Shown here: piece after piece, positions 23,210 to 35,708 of the stretch
Numbering within the stretch: the stretch's first letter is position 1
Layout: each line of letters starts with the position of its first letter
Origin: Lasiosphaeria ovina
Lineage: Eukaryota > Ascomycota > Sordariomycetes > Sordariales > Lasiosphaeriaceae
DNA: 64,000 nucleotides
Assembly (NCBI GenBank): GCA_033439765.1
Contig: JAULSN010000003.1
Span: forward strand, 3,968,001 to 4,032,000
Direction of reading: 5' to 3'
Translations under genes and position numbers: made by a program
The notes under the pieces: model-generated
The model's input: the letters and a program-made list of their open reading frames with translations, nothing else
The model's database searches: none
What the model was told of the DNA's origin: nothing

Positions 23210-25158
23210 GAATTCTTGCTCAGAAGGCTAGGGTGGTCAGAAGCTTATGGTTTCTAAGGGGCTGAAGAAGTTGACATGGCTCGGTCTTTTTCGTCCATTT
23301 CCGAGGGCAGTCTTGCGCATCCGGCCCGCTTGACACGCTATCATGAAACTAGGGAACTATGTAGTATTTGTGCACAATTTAATTGGCACTCTGTATAAAA
23401 GAAGTGAGGATCAGCAGCTCAGTCGATGGAGGTCTGTTCATTGGTTGGCGTTTGCAGGTTGGCATGCTGAGGAAAACAGTTTATTTCGATTAGCAGATAC
23501 AGCAAAGGTGGGAAAAGGGGATGGTTGCGCTTGTCAATCGTGTCCGCATTCTGACCTCTGCCCGGAGTTCTAGTTATCGAAGGAACTCAACTCTTATATT
23601 CGTATCTGAATTCTGGTTACCAAGTGTGCAGTGCATATTTCAATGTGACCTGATACAGTACCTAGTACCTGCTCCGTGCGTAATGTGGTAGTATCTTCTC
23701 CTGTCTACCCTACCCAAGGCGTTAAAGTACCTTGTCTAGTAAAAAGAGGACGATATCGAAGACTTGTTCAGGTATATAAAGTACAGCCTAGGAAATGGGG
23801 TTTGAATAAGATGGGAACGTGAATATTTAGCGGCATATGTGAATCTCTTTTAAGCCACATGTCTTTTGTGAATACTCTTATTTCTTTTCGTAAATTATCG
23901 CTCTCTGTCTAGTCTATAAAGGAGTTTACTTATTTCGGGGGCTCTATAATCCCATGACCACCCACCCAAATGAGAACCGTTTTCCCCAGATGGTGTGAAG
24001 GTTGAGTGTTTTGTTACTTCGCTTGTAGTCATGGCCTGCAACTATCGGACCACCCTTGTTTTGATAGCCCCTTCTCCGACCGCTACCTAGATCAAACTGA
24101 TAAGTCCAAATTATCCTAATGGTAGACGTAGATACATCGATACAATGGAGTAGAAGAATAACCCGAAGTGCTGGAAAAGCCAATAGTCTTTCACTCCGCC
24201 TCTCGAGAAGAGATCAAAACACTCAGCTAGGCTGTAACGAAAATTCTGCTCCAAAATTCACACAGCCAACCGCTGCATATTGGCCTTCGGCATCCTGCTT
24301 CCCGGTACCTTCATGGATTTGTTTAATCGTGTTTCTCCGCACCCACTACCCAATATTTTCACCCCTATGGGGGAATAGCCCCGGGTTCCGGCGTCGACCA
24401 CTTCGTGTCAATACGTCTTCCTTGTGGGTACAGAATCACGTCTTTTTGTACGATCCTTCGTCTTCTTCTTGGTTACCTTTTGTGACAAACCTCTCACCGT
24501 CACTGTCGCAAACAGGCTTCAGACATATCTTCCAATATCCGATACCTCGATGCGGTGGCTATCTTGGTTGTTTGGGAAAGCTCGCGCCGAATTGTGTAAC
24601 TTTAGCGGTGTTTGAAAGAACCTTGAAAGAACCTTGCCGTGGCAGGTACAGCGAGGCTTGGACTCGTGGGATAAACTCCAGGTGCTGGGCCTGAAGTGCT
24701 ATGTATGCTGTGGAGGTAAAATAGTCCCTGCGTAGTCGCCTCGGCACAGACTAGTCTGGTTATGTATGCAGTACCTTACATGTTGCCGCCAACCCTCGAA
24801 TATTGCGAGTCACCTACGTAAGGTACCTTAGTTTATTAGCATCGATTCACAAAATCGGGACGTGGACTTAAATTGGATATCACCAGCAACAGACGCTGGG
24901 TGATTGGTGCTCCAGTTCAATTTTCTGGGAGCCCCTTGGTATGTTTTTCCAATAGCCGTTTTGTATCACTCGCATTTCACATTAAAATGAATTTGGAGCC
25001 TGTTGAATCAGAAATTCCTGAGAGCAATTGCTGCACTGTGAGTTGGATATGTAACTTTCCGTGCCTGCCTCTATCCCGGACACTTAAGGCCTCAGAACCG
25101 TATTCCCGCCACCGTTAAGGAAGGAGCTAAGGAGGGAGGGTGGCTTAGTGACTGCCTG
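23210..25158. other. Intergenic, no gene seen
   Basis: About 1.95 kb, comparatively AT-rich, with many short TpA-rich words (23600-24120). No ORF has recognisable protein character. It is probably the RNA14 3' flank plus promoter-distal DNA of the Argonaute gene. Confidence 0.45.
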
Positions 25159-25216
25159 GTGAACTTAAAGCAAAGCCCAGGGTGAACTTAAAGCAAGCCC
25201 AGGGTGAACTTTGCCC
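25159..25216. repeat. 22-23 bp direct tandem repeat, about 2.5 copies
   Basis: The unit GGTGAACTTAAAGC(AA)AGCCCAG occurs twice in a row, followed by a partial third copy (GGTGAACTT). It lies at the left boundary of the pyrimidine-rich Argonaute leader. Confidence 0.8.
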
Positions 25217-27343
25217 TATCCCGAGTCCTTTGCCCGTACCTGCCTTCCAAGTTCTCGGTCTGCCTGTCTTTCATCCAAATTAACATACTCAGGCCGGGCC
25301 ACCCTGCATAATGAGATAGATTGGCACCCTACCTACCTACAAAACCGTCTTCTCTTCTTGTCGCTCTCCAACTCTTCGCCTCTACTTCAACCTTTCAACC
25401 TTCATACTCACACCACCACCACCTACATATCTCGGATTACTGGTGAAGCTGCCTCGCGAACGAAAAACCAAGACAAGAACAAAGGTGAGCGATATTTCTG
25501 GTCTACATTTTCTCATTGCCCTTGGCTCGGCGTATTTGGTCATAGTGCACCTGCATCGGGCAGTTGTCCCAGGGTACCGACAGGCACAAAATATTTAGAT
25601 TCCCCGTCTTCTCCCTGAAGACTTGGACGTCGACTTTCCCTCTGCTTCCTGACTCCTTGTATATCCCACACACCAGCCATCGAGTACCTACCGTACCTTC
25701 CCCCCCGCCCGAAGTGCTCTCGTCTGGTAAGCAAGCCTTGCTCGAGCTATCTCTCTCCTTGGGATCTATTTTCCATAGAACCCAGACCGTGATGCCGTTG
25801 AGCTGGAGCAGCGCCCTCAGACTCCCCGTCCGAACACGAAGCTCTGATCATATCACCTGTCAACCTACCTTATCTCATATGCCCTGCCCGTCTATCTGCC
25901 TACCCGCGTACCTGCCTACCTGTCTACCTGCCTACTGCCACCTGCCCTACCTGCCTATTTTCCGTTTTGCCTTCAAACATTGGATGAACCGGAAGAAGAC
26001 CCACTTGGTGCTCCTGCTTTCCGGGTACAAAGCATCCTTCCTCAACCTCCTCCTTCGTTACCTTTCTTCCTACTACAACCACACCACACACACACTCATC
26101 ATCTCGCAGAGATCGCCGTCAAGCACACCATCTCTGATTCACATCTTCAAGTGATCGCATCTACAGCGGTATGTATCTTGCAGCTCGATCTACGCAATCA
26201 GCAAAGTTGACTCGCGTTTCTGATTCCTCACGCCGTCATTCTCCTCACCTAGACTCAACTTCACAGGCAGGGCAGCTTGTACCTACTCCTTCTACATTTG
26301 GCATCCTCCTTGCGTGCCTTCTCTTCCTCATCTGCCCTCAATTTCGCCACCTAACTTCCTACGTGTGCTTGGCAAGTCTTCTACAACCTCAGACCGCTTG
26401 CAAGCTTTCTCATTCGCACCCGGGCTTCCTCTTCCATGGTTCTTTTTGCGCTTCTTTCTTAGCGCTGTTCCTTTTCAATACTCATCATCCTTAACATTCA
26501 CGAACTTACCTCCATCGCTGATTCCTACCATCAATATTTGAGAGATCAAATACTAACAGCACATAGCATACTCAGATTTCAAGGTCGACAGCGACTTGGT
26601 AAGTCGAGACTTTTTTCTTTATTTGGCACGCTCCCTCAAAAGCATGTACCCAGTTCTCATCCTGGTGCTTTCTCAACTTCCGCCTTGATCTTGGCCGTTG
26701 AATGCTTGGCGGGCGGTAATTCCCATTACTCTCGCTCAGTGCCGCCTCATCGAGAGCCTTTTCCTTTCTTCATCCTTCTCACCGCGAGCGCTTCCCGTTC
26801 TTTTCAATCAGATTGGAAGGTATCCTCAATTTTCCTCGACTCACCTTCCTCCGCTTCTGACCTTGTGAGTTTTTCACAAATCACATCTTGCTCTCTTCAC
26901 GTGGTGCTAGGGGAGCACTCAGGAAACACGCTCCTCAACTTGCACCACACCTTCTACGGCTCCCCGTCGTCGAATACATTCCAAATTTCTTGCAGAGATC
27001 CTTCTGCCTTCCCAGTTCGAGGCTGGAGGTATAGCACCACGTGTCTTTTCAATTCCAGCATCCCGAGCCTCCATACCTCTTCTTAGCCCGCAGTGTTGAA
27101 AGGCATCTCGCAAATATCAATTTCACTAACGTTAGACCTAGCTGAAACTGTCCTGACTTCAGAGGCTGCCTTAGCCCTTGCTATTTCCTGAAGTAAGTAT
27201 CTCACGGCATCATTTCCTGAGCATTCATTTCACGACACCTGTTCTCGGCGCCAATTATTCCTACCACGACCGTTCCTACTTTCAAAACCGTCACCATTGC
27301 TCGACTTATAATTAACAGGCTATTGCAGGAGCAGATCTTCACC
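25217..27343 (+). promoter_or_regulatory. Putative long, intron-containing 5' leader/promoter of Argonaute
   Basis: Strongly pyrimidine-biased plus-strand sequence, with repeated CTACCTGC-like words at 25862-25960 and no convincing coding region. It holds a series of good donor words: GTGAGC at 25485, GTAAGC at 25727, GTATGT at 26169, GTAAGT at 26599 and 27193. Acceptor-like sites include TTGCAG near 26182 and 26993 and AACAG/TTGCAG at 27311-27328. The clearest intron is 27193 to 27318 or 27328, ending just before the Argonaute ATG. The leader therefore appears spliced, perhaps several times, but exon borders and transcription start are inferred. Confidence 0.4.
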
Positions 27344-30300
27344 ATGGCCTCTCGTGGTGCCACGCCTTCGGGTGGCGCACCATCTCAGCCTGGACAGCCC
27401 CAGCCAGGTTCGACCAAGGAAAAGCTGCCCGGCGCCGGTGAGACATTCTGGACCAAAGACTACTTCAAGGTCCCCGAGGGAATCAACAAGCGCTGCGACC
27501 TGCCTCCGGAGGCCTACACTGTAAGTAGCGTCTTAGGAACCGTTTATTCACAGTTGATATGCTCATACATTATCTGCAGGTCAAGGAGCGCTACGACATC
27601 CCCTTTACGCGTCGCCCCGGTTACAGCGCTACGGGCGACAACATCAAGGTCCAAGTCAACCAATTCCGTGTTGACAAGGCCATTAATCAGGATGTCTGGC
27701 AGTTTGATGTAAGTAGCAGGCATACTCAATTCGACGGCGATCCTATTATACTAATACCCTAAACCAGGTAAGCATCAGCCCAACGCCTCTGGCTCGCATC
27801 GTCTACAAGAAGGTTTGGGACAGCAACACCATCCAGAGCAAGCTCCAGAGCTGCAAGGATCCATGGATCTATGACGGCCATAAACTGGCCTGGTAAGTAC
27901 CTCCATTCCCGCCTAGTGAGCTTGGTTCTGACAAAGTAACTACAGGTCAAAGAACAAGGTCCCAGAGTTGCGTGTGACAGTCGACCTTGACGCTGAGGAG
28001 GGCAAACCTAGCCGGAAGAACAACACTTTCTTGTTCCAGCTGAAACCTACCAGCAAAATTCGCCTTGAGTCACTCTTTGCCTACCTGAATGGCCAAATGG
28101 GATGGGACAATTCGGTACTGGAATGCATGAGTAAGTAGTGAGAAGCCCCCCTGTATGGTCTCAATTGCTAACCAATTCCGTGTAGGCTTCTTCGACCATG
28201 TCCTGCGTCAGGGCCCATCGGAAACCATGAAGTTGATCAAGCGCACTTTCTTCCACCAAGGCGCTGAGAATATGCAACTCAACCAAGTCACAGAGGCCAT
28301 CAAGGGCATCTATTCCGCCATCCGTATCAATGAGGTATGATCTCTATTCGCCCTTGCATTTATATATATATACATTCGCTTACATTGTTGCCCTAGTCCA
28401 TCAACTCGGGCGGTTCCGGCCTGGGTGTCAATGTCGACGTCACCAACCAGACCTTCTGGATTGGCCAACCGTTTGAACAGCTTGTTCGCAACTTCCTTGC
28501 TTCCGTCGATCGGAAGTGGCAGCACAGTAAGTTTAACAATCCCTTGAACATTACCTCTACGTTGCTAACATCCGCAAGTCCGATACCCTGATATGGCCAA
28601 CTTGCTCGCTCCGGTGCAAACCTCAACTGCGTCCGGGGGACAAACCTGGGGTATGTCTGAGGCATTCAAGGCTCTCCGTCGCCTACAAAACATCCGCTTC
28701 CGTGTCAAGCACCGCGGAAAGACGCAGGACAAGAAGGAGTACAAGATCAAACGCTTTGATTTTGACTCCCAATACGGCGCCAAAGGCGCTTGTGCCAAGA
28801 CTGTCGAGTTCGACAAGCTCATGCCCGACGGTACAACGAGGAGGTACTCCATCTTTGATTACTACAATGAGCAATACAAGGCCAAGCTCCAGTTTGGAAA
28901 CTGGCCGCTCATTGTGACCACCAAGGCGGGAAAATTCCCGTTTGAGGTCTGCGAGGTTGATCGGTTCAACCCGTATCCGTACAAGCTCGACTCTGAGCAG
29001 GTATGAACCCCATCTCATGCTTTCTGCATTTTTTTTTTCTGGTCAAACGGTCCGCTAACGATTGATAGACGCAAATGATGATCAAGTTTGCAGTTCAGAG
29101 ACCCACGCAGCGCAAGCAAGAGGTTATGAAGGCAGTCTCAATGCTGAACTGGGGCGCCGACAAGTACCTCCAGTCCTGCGGAATCAAGATCAAGCCTGAG
29201 ATGCCAATGGTTCCCTCAAAGATGATCAAGAACCCCTTGATCGAGTTCGGCGCAAAGAAGACCGTTGATCCTAAGGTCTCTGGACGCTGGGATCTCCGGG
29301 GCATCAAGTTCTTGAAGGGCAATCCCGTACCCCTGACGTCTTGGGCTTTCGTTACCGTTGACCGTTGCGTCGACAAACCGACTCTGGCGAACTTCATCAG
29401 TCTCTTCAAGACTACCTACAAGGGCCATGGTGGAGTAATCCAGACGGAGCCCATGACCTTCGAAATCCCATCCGGGCAGGATCATGCTCAAACCGTCTCT
29501 GACGTCTACATGGCTTGCGGCAAACAGAATAAGCAGACTCCCCAAATCATCTTCTTCGTTCTGCGAGACAAGACTGCCTGGGTCTACGACCGCCTAAAGA
29601 AGAATGCGGACTGTCGTTGGGCGTGCATCACCCAGATGCTCCAGTCCGCTCACGTTCGCAAGGCCCAAGCACAGTACTGCTCGAACGTATCCATGAAGGT
29701 CAACTCCAAGCTTGGGGGACAGACATCGAGGGTTGGTGGTGCTGGATTCTTCAAGGTGCCAACAATGATGATCGGCGTTGACGTCTCGCATGGGTCGCCT
29801 AGCCAGTTGCAGCCCTCGGTGGCTTCCATTTGCGTTTCGATGGACAAGGACGCTGCTGTTTTCGAAGCAGCTGTACAAACCAACGACTATCGCACCGAGA
29901 TTCTCACTGCATCCAACGTCAACAACATGCTTGGGCCTATGATTAGGACCTGGGTACAGAAGAACAAGACTGTCCCACAGCATGTCTTCTACTTCCGAGA
30001 CGGCGTTTCCGAGGGGCAGTTCATTCACGTCATGGAGTACGAGTTTGAGCAAGTCAAGAAGGTCTTCCAGCTCGTCACCAATGCGATTCCAAAGATCACT
30101 ATCATCATCGCGACCAAGCGCCACCATATTCGATTCTTCCCCGAAAAGGGCGACAAGAATGGAAACCCTCTGCCCGGTACGCTAGTAGAGCGTGAGGTGA
30201 CTCACCCCTTCTACTACGACTTCTACTTGTGCTCTCATGTGGCGATTCAAGGCACCGCTCGGCCTGTGCATTACAATGTCATCCACGACGAGGTTGGATA

Positions 30301-30628
30301 CAAGCCAGATGATCTCCAGCGAATGATCTATCACCAGTCCTACCAGTACTGCCGCTCAACGACCCCGGTTTCGTTGCACCCTGCGGTGTACTATGCGCAT
30401 CTGGCTGGCTACCGAGCACGTATCCACGAGAACAAGGCAGTCACTGACCAGGTGCCCCACCAAGTCAAGGCTCAGGTGATGTCGAAGCCTGGCCTCATGG
30501 CCAAGCACGACAATACGAGCACTACCTCAGGCCCCACGGGACCGCCTCCTCCTCTGCTGCCAATGGGCGGCCCTAATGCCCGCGAGGATGCCAAACTCAC
30601 GTTCAAGCACACTATGTGGTGGGTCTAG
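27344..30628 (+). CDS. Argonaute (QDE-2/SMS-2 class), eight exons
   Basis: Small-RNA-guided slicer of fungal RNA silencing. Exons 27344-27520, 27580-27708, 27768-27892, 27946-28130, 28186-28334, 28397-28526, 28579-29000, 29069-30628; seven introns of 52-68 nt, all GT-AG. The product is 958 aa. After a Gly/Pro/Gln-rich N-terminus come the N domain, the PAZ domain (about 310-435, with YSIFDYYNEQY and LPDGT-like features), MID (about 560-660, with the 5'-phosphate pocket pattern YDRLKK...Q...K) and PIWI. The slicer tetrad appears complete: D677 (GVDVSHG), E716 (YRTEIL), D750 (YFRDGVSEGQ) and H840 (PVHYNV). The C-terminus HTMWWV is aromatic, as expected for a buried Argonaute tail. I cannot decide between the vegetative quelling (QDE-2) and meiotic silencing (SMS-2) paralogues. 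Confidence 0.95.
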
Positions 30629-31627
30629 GGAACGAGGAATGAGGAATCCAAATGGGAACCGGATATTTCACAGCCCCCTGACATACTGCAGGGAGGCTAC
30701 GTCGATTGCTTTTTCACGCACTACACACTCACATATATGGCACTAGTAGTCTATCTCTAGACGGGACGAGGGACTTGAGCATCTGGGCTCGCTCCTCGAT
30801 TCGGCCTCTTGCATGACGTTTGCAGCCTGATGGTTGCTACAACACTAACACAAAGTCCATAGCGCACAGTATAGCCCTGATTTCCCCAAATCTTGCATGC
30901 CTCGTGATATCAAGCGTGAGAGAGTATGACCTGCCTATGTTCTATTGTCATTGCTCTCTTTGCCCCTAGGATGCGAATGTAATTGTAAACTCTGTTGGTG
31001 TCGGGGGTTAAGGCTGTAGTTGTATCAAAACATCAAGGGGCAAACTGATGAGGAGCGTGGGATGGGTAATGTGAGATGAGGGCTTGTGTTGATATTTGAC
31101 ATGTTGACGCTGAGAATATCTTGGGGGTTGACAGGCGGACGGGGGAGACGAAGTTTGGCTCGAGCCCCTATTCCAGCCCCTATTCTTATTCCCTGCGGAA
31201 CACTCGGCAGAATGGTGCTGCGATACCCGTAGCGACGCCACTTCTACAGGGGATCTCGACCCTTAAACGAAGACCCACCAACTGTCCAACAAGACTCTAG
31301 GCTGTTACGCAAATGTGGCGCAGGCTCAGGTACGGTCCACGATGTGTATTATTGTACAGTAATTCCGTATTGTGCAAAGTACACGTGTACGTAAGATATG
31401 CCCCTATCTAGGCTTAGATTGAGGATTCATTGCTCAATTAAGTTTAGCGAAAACCGTTGAAATTGGATGAACCCCGCGCCTGCCCCTCCCTAGAGCTCGT
31501 CGTAACTGTTCGCTCGCTGCGGGCCACAGTGTGGTTGTTAGTTTCAACTTCCCGCATCCGTCAGATGGGACGGTGGGTTTCTCGGATCAAACAACAACCA
31601 CCACCATCAGCACACGCATTCGGGAAA
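30629..31627. other. Intergenic, Argonaute 3' flank and Sro7 promoter
   Basis: 1.0 kb between two co-oriented genes. No gene was recognised; the short minus-strand ORF at 31008-31241 has no protein character. AT-rich words occur near 31340-31450. Confidence 0.4.
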
Positions 31628-34600
31628 ATGGCTGGGTTTCTTCGCGGGAAACAGGCAGGCATCCAAAAAGACCTCTCGGCTGGCATTCTTCCGGGACGGT
31701 TTGTTATAGACGAATACTCGCGCTACGGCATCAACTCGCAGGTCAGGTAAGTCGACATGGATGCCATTGTTTCGCACCGCACCGCACCGCACCGCACCGC
31801 ACCCACCAGTTCCTTGTCCATCCATGCCCAAGCACGATAGCCTCGCATCGCATGGTGGGGCAGTTGTCGTCACCGATAATGCATCATCATTGGCATCAAC
31901 CCTGGATGCAGTGCAGTGCAGCTTCCTAGCTGAATTAAACCCACAAACAAATAAACTGACCTGGCTGCTACGATGCGCGCATCGTGATTTAGCTGCCTCG
32001 CCTACGACCCCGTACAATCGCTGCTCGCCGTGGGCACCAAAGAATCCAAGTTCGGGTCTGGCAGGATCTGCGTCTACGGGCGGCGTCGCATCCACAAGAT
32101 CTTTGTACCGCAGCTCCCGGTCTCGATCCGCCAGCTCGACTTCGTTGCCAACCGCCTCGTCAGCCTCGACAGTCGCAATGAGATCACCATCTGGGATCTC
32201 GACACGGCCGCCCCGCTGGCCAAGTATACATATGGGCGCGCCGCGTGCATGTTGACAGACGCTATGCTGGACTGGGTCTTTCTTGGCTCCAGCTCTGGCG
32301 ATGTCTTCGCCTACGATCTCGATCGAGAACGCCCCTCATCCTTCCGCATCCCCAACTTTTGGCGCGAGAAAGACCCCATGGCCATATCTGTAGGACTGGT
32401 GGGCTTGCAGCTGCACCCGAGGGACATCGGCAAGCTGCTGATTGCCTACACACACGGCGCTGTCATCTTCTCGTTCAAGCAGAACGTGCCCACCAAGTTC
32501 TTCGAGTACCAGCTTCCACCCGGTGCTCCCGGCGGGAACGGCGCGGCCGTCAACGACGTGCGCAAACCGAAGCTGACGCACGCCTTGTGGCACCCTTCTG
32601 GAACCTTCGTCCTGACTGCCCATGACGACGGCAGCCTTGTCTTCTGGGACTCCAAGGACGGCCGCATGCTCGCGGCGAGATCGCTTTACAAGACCAAGGT
32701 CAACATGCCGCTCCCCGGGCCCAGTGCGGCGACGCCAGTGGCGCCGTTTGTCAAGATCTCGTGGTGCTGCAAAGAGAACCCCGACGACACTGCGCTCTTA
32801 ATCGCCGGTGGGCGTGTCGCCGATGACCCTGAGAGTGGCCTCACGTTCCTCGACTTGGGTCTGACACCAGTCTATGCAACCTCATCGTGGGAGATTCTCG
32901 CAAGCCACTTTGATGGTAAGCGGCGATTGACACTGCCGACACCTCCTGAAGCCAACGTCATAAATTATTGCCTCGTGCCCCGTTCCTCGCCACATTTTGA
33001 TGGTGCCCAGGACCCCATTGCCGTTATTGCCATGCTCTCGTCGGGGGAGCTGATCACAATGAGTTTCCCCTCGGGATACCCCATTAGCCCTACAAACATG
33101 CTGCACCCTGGCTTGTCTTTTGTTCATCCTTTCGTTCAGAAAATTGCCGTGTCGACGGTACCCCGAGATCGCTGGCTGGGGATGGTGGAACAGCGCAACA
33201 AAGGAGCCCCCATCCTCGAGGGCGGCTCCGAGGCCAGAAAGCCAAGTAAAAGATCGGGTGGACGGAACGTCATTCAAGTCGTCCACGCTGACAGCATAGT
33301 GCGCATATGGGATGTTGGGTTTGACGATGAGATAGACAATGCCGAGCTGCTTCAGGTCGACGTCGCCAGGGCTCTCAATCGGTTCGAGGACGTCAGCATA
33401 ACCTCGATAGACATGGCGGAAGTCACGGGCGAGTTCGCGGCTGGCACGGCAACCGGCGAAGTGGTCGTCTATCGGTGGGGATCCAACAAGTACTTCGGCG
33501 GAGACGCATCTCAGCCAGCCCCAGCGAGCCCTGGCCGTCTTACCGACATAAGCTCCAGGGCCGAGCCGTCACTGAGGGAGGGCCTCCAGCCTTTGGTCCT
33601 CTACGAGATGGCCCAGGGTCCCGTTACTGCGCTGTCAGTCTCAGATATCGGGTTTGTAGCAGTCGGCTCGGAGCTTGGTTTCTTCAGCATCATCGACCTG
33701 CGTGGGCCTTCTATAATTTACCAAGCCTCAACAGCAGAATTCACAAAGGAAGAAAAGAAGTCATTCCTCAAGCGAGATTCCAAATCCGCACAGGGGAAGG
33801 ATTGGCCCGTTGTCATCGAGTTTGGTGTCATGACGTTGGAGAACGACAACTACTCTAGCATTGCGTGCTTCGTGGGCACAAACTCGGGCCGGATTGCCAC
33901 ATTCAAGCTCTTGCCATCGACGAAGGGCTATACGGTGCAGCATGTCGGAGTGGCAAGCCTGGACGACAAGATAATCGCCATCTGTCCAATGGATGCCGAT
34001 AGCGGCCGTCCGGCTGCTGCTACAGGTAATGTTGTGGCAAGTCTAAGAGAGGGGTATCAAGTCAATGGCGTTCTTGTCGCTGGTGGGTTCATATATCCGT
34101 CCTCCAAAGTTGCTTAACCAATGGGGAAGACCGCTAACGCGCTTGACAGTCACTCAAACCGAGATACGGGTATTCAAGCCGGCGACGTCGAAGGGCGCCT
34201 CGAAGTCTTTTGGCGACCAGTTCTGTGATGCGGCGTCCGTCACCGAATGCCAGCTGTCGGGCTTCGCGCTTGTTGCCCTCTTCGGTGACCGGACCGCTCG
34301 TGCCTACTCGTTACCGGGCTTGAAGGAGCTTGGGCGATCTACGCTCTCTATGCTTGACCCGAGCCGGACCATGTCGGCTGTCGTTACAAAGACTGGGGAC
34401 ATCGTTGGATGGACCGGGCCCTCCGAGATTACCGTCCTTTCTGTGTGGGGGACCGGCAAGGGCCTCGAGAATACGATGGACACATTGGTCAACCCCGAGC
34501 TCCTCATGCCACCCCGCCCCACCATTTCCAACCTTCAGTGGATCTCTGGAACGCAATATGTCAGTCCTACAGACCTAGACCTGCTCATAGGCGGCCCCCA

Positions 34601-34889
34601 TCGCCCGCCGAGCAAGCGCATGATTGCGGCAGCTGCAGCAGAGGAGAGACAGGCTAGGTCTGCCGGCAATGCTCGCGGGGGCGCTCGTGCGGGCTCGAGC
34701 CAGCAGCAGGGCTGGGGTGAATATCTGTCTCAGCAGCTGAGCGAGCGGACCGAAAAGCTAAATTTCATGGGCGATACCATGGATAATCTTCAGACCACGA
34801 GTTCCGGATGGGCTGATGACGTGGGTAAGTACGTCCAGAGCACGAAGAGAAACATGCTTCTTGGCGGGCTCAAGAAATCCATTTTATAG
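31628..34889 (+). CDS. Lgl/tomosyn/Sro7 family exocytosis protein, three exons
   Basis: Lethal giant larvae family protein; fungal Sro7 acts downstream of Sec4 and binds the Sec9 SNARE in polarised exocytosis. Exons 31628-31746, 31993-34082, 34150-34889; introns of 246 and 67 nt. The product is 982 aa. The start MAGFLRGKQAGIQKDLSAGI is family-typical, followed by WD40-type propeller segments (LLAVGTKESKFGSGRICVYG, NEITIWDLDT, SGDVFAYDLDRE, GSLVFWDSKDGRML). A second propeller covers the middle and is followed by TQTEIRVFKPA. The last 60 residues (ERTEKLNFMGDTMDNLQTTS) resemble the R-SNARE-like tail of tomosyn/Sro7. Intron 1 carries a (CGCAC)6 microsatellite. Confidence 0.93.
31773..31802. repeat. 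(CGCAC)6 pentamer microsatellite in intron 1
   Basis: Six perfect CGCAC units, 26 nt into the 246-nt first intron of the Sro7-like gene. That intron is unusually long for this window. Confidence 0.9.
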
Positions 34890-35708
34890 ACATCGGGGGG
34901 GCGGTTGCAGTTGATAGTTGATTCCCCTGGGTGGTCACTCTTTGTTTTCCTTTAAATTGGAGGCCTGGGACCTGTGGACGGAGTTAGAATGGTTGGTTAT
35001 TTTGTATTCTGCTTGGAAATTTGGATACGCTCGCGAGCTCCAATTGGTTACGATATGATTGATGCATAGTGTGCCTCGTGTCGACGCGTCCCTTTCAGTC
35101 TCCATTATTCCTCTGCAGTCTTCAAAATTGGGCATGGTTCTGGCAATCTGGTGCCGGCTACTAACTAACGAACTACCCTGCATTTCTGATTTTTGTCGGC
35201 AGACTCGTCGGGAGCCGAGCGGGGATAGCCGGCGGATAATCAATCAGACAAAAGGCGGGCAAAAACGAGAGATGCTACATGAACGTCTCTGCACAGGGAG
35301 CATCCAGTCCCGAGGAACTGCACTATGGCTAAATATACTCCAACGCGCAGGTACCAATATCCTTTTCGTGCGATGCGCTGGAACCTGAGCCGTCGTCGTG
35401 GCTATCATGGAGTTGAGAGAGAAAGAGTCGCGCCAGTCAGGAATGTGCTCGCGCGGCCTCTCTCTCGGTGGTTAGATTGCCCCGAATCACAACTTCCGGC
35501 GCGAGATGCTTGATATCTCCTCACCCGCTTATAACAACTCCAGCACCCCCATTTGGAGGCGGCGATGGGCATACCACTCTTTGGATTGTTTGAGATCTGT
35601 GAAACAGAAAAGAGGACCCAGACTACGATACTCGGTTCCCCGACCCAACTATCCATTCTTTTTGCCCCTATTATCCCCGCCCCCCCCCTCCCCCCCCTAA
35701 CGGCAATC
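34890..35708. promoter_or_regulatory. Upstream region of the GH3 gene
   Basis: 819 bp between co-oriented genes. The right end is strongly pyrimidine-rich (35640-35700, with C runs) directly before the GH3 ATG, as in many fungal leaders. No gene was recognised. Confidence 0.4.

Noticed and set aside
25211..27086. Plus-strand ORFs of 130-196 codons upstream of Argonaute
   Set aside because: Composition is dictated by the pyrimidine-rich sequence (Ser/Pro/Leu/Phe), frames are broken at likely introns and no domain is recognisable; treated as leader.
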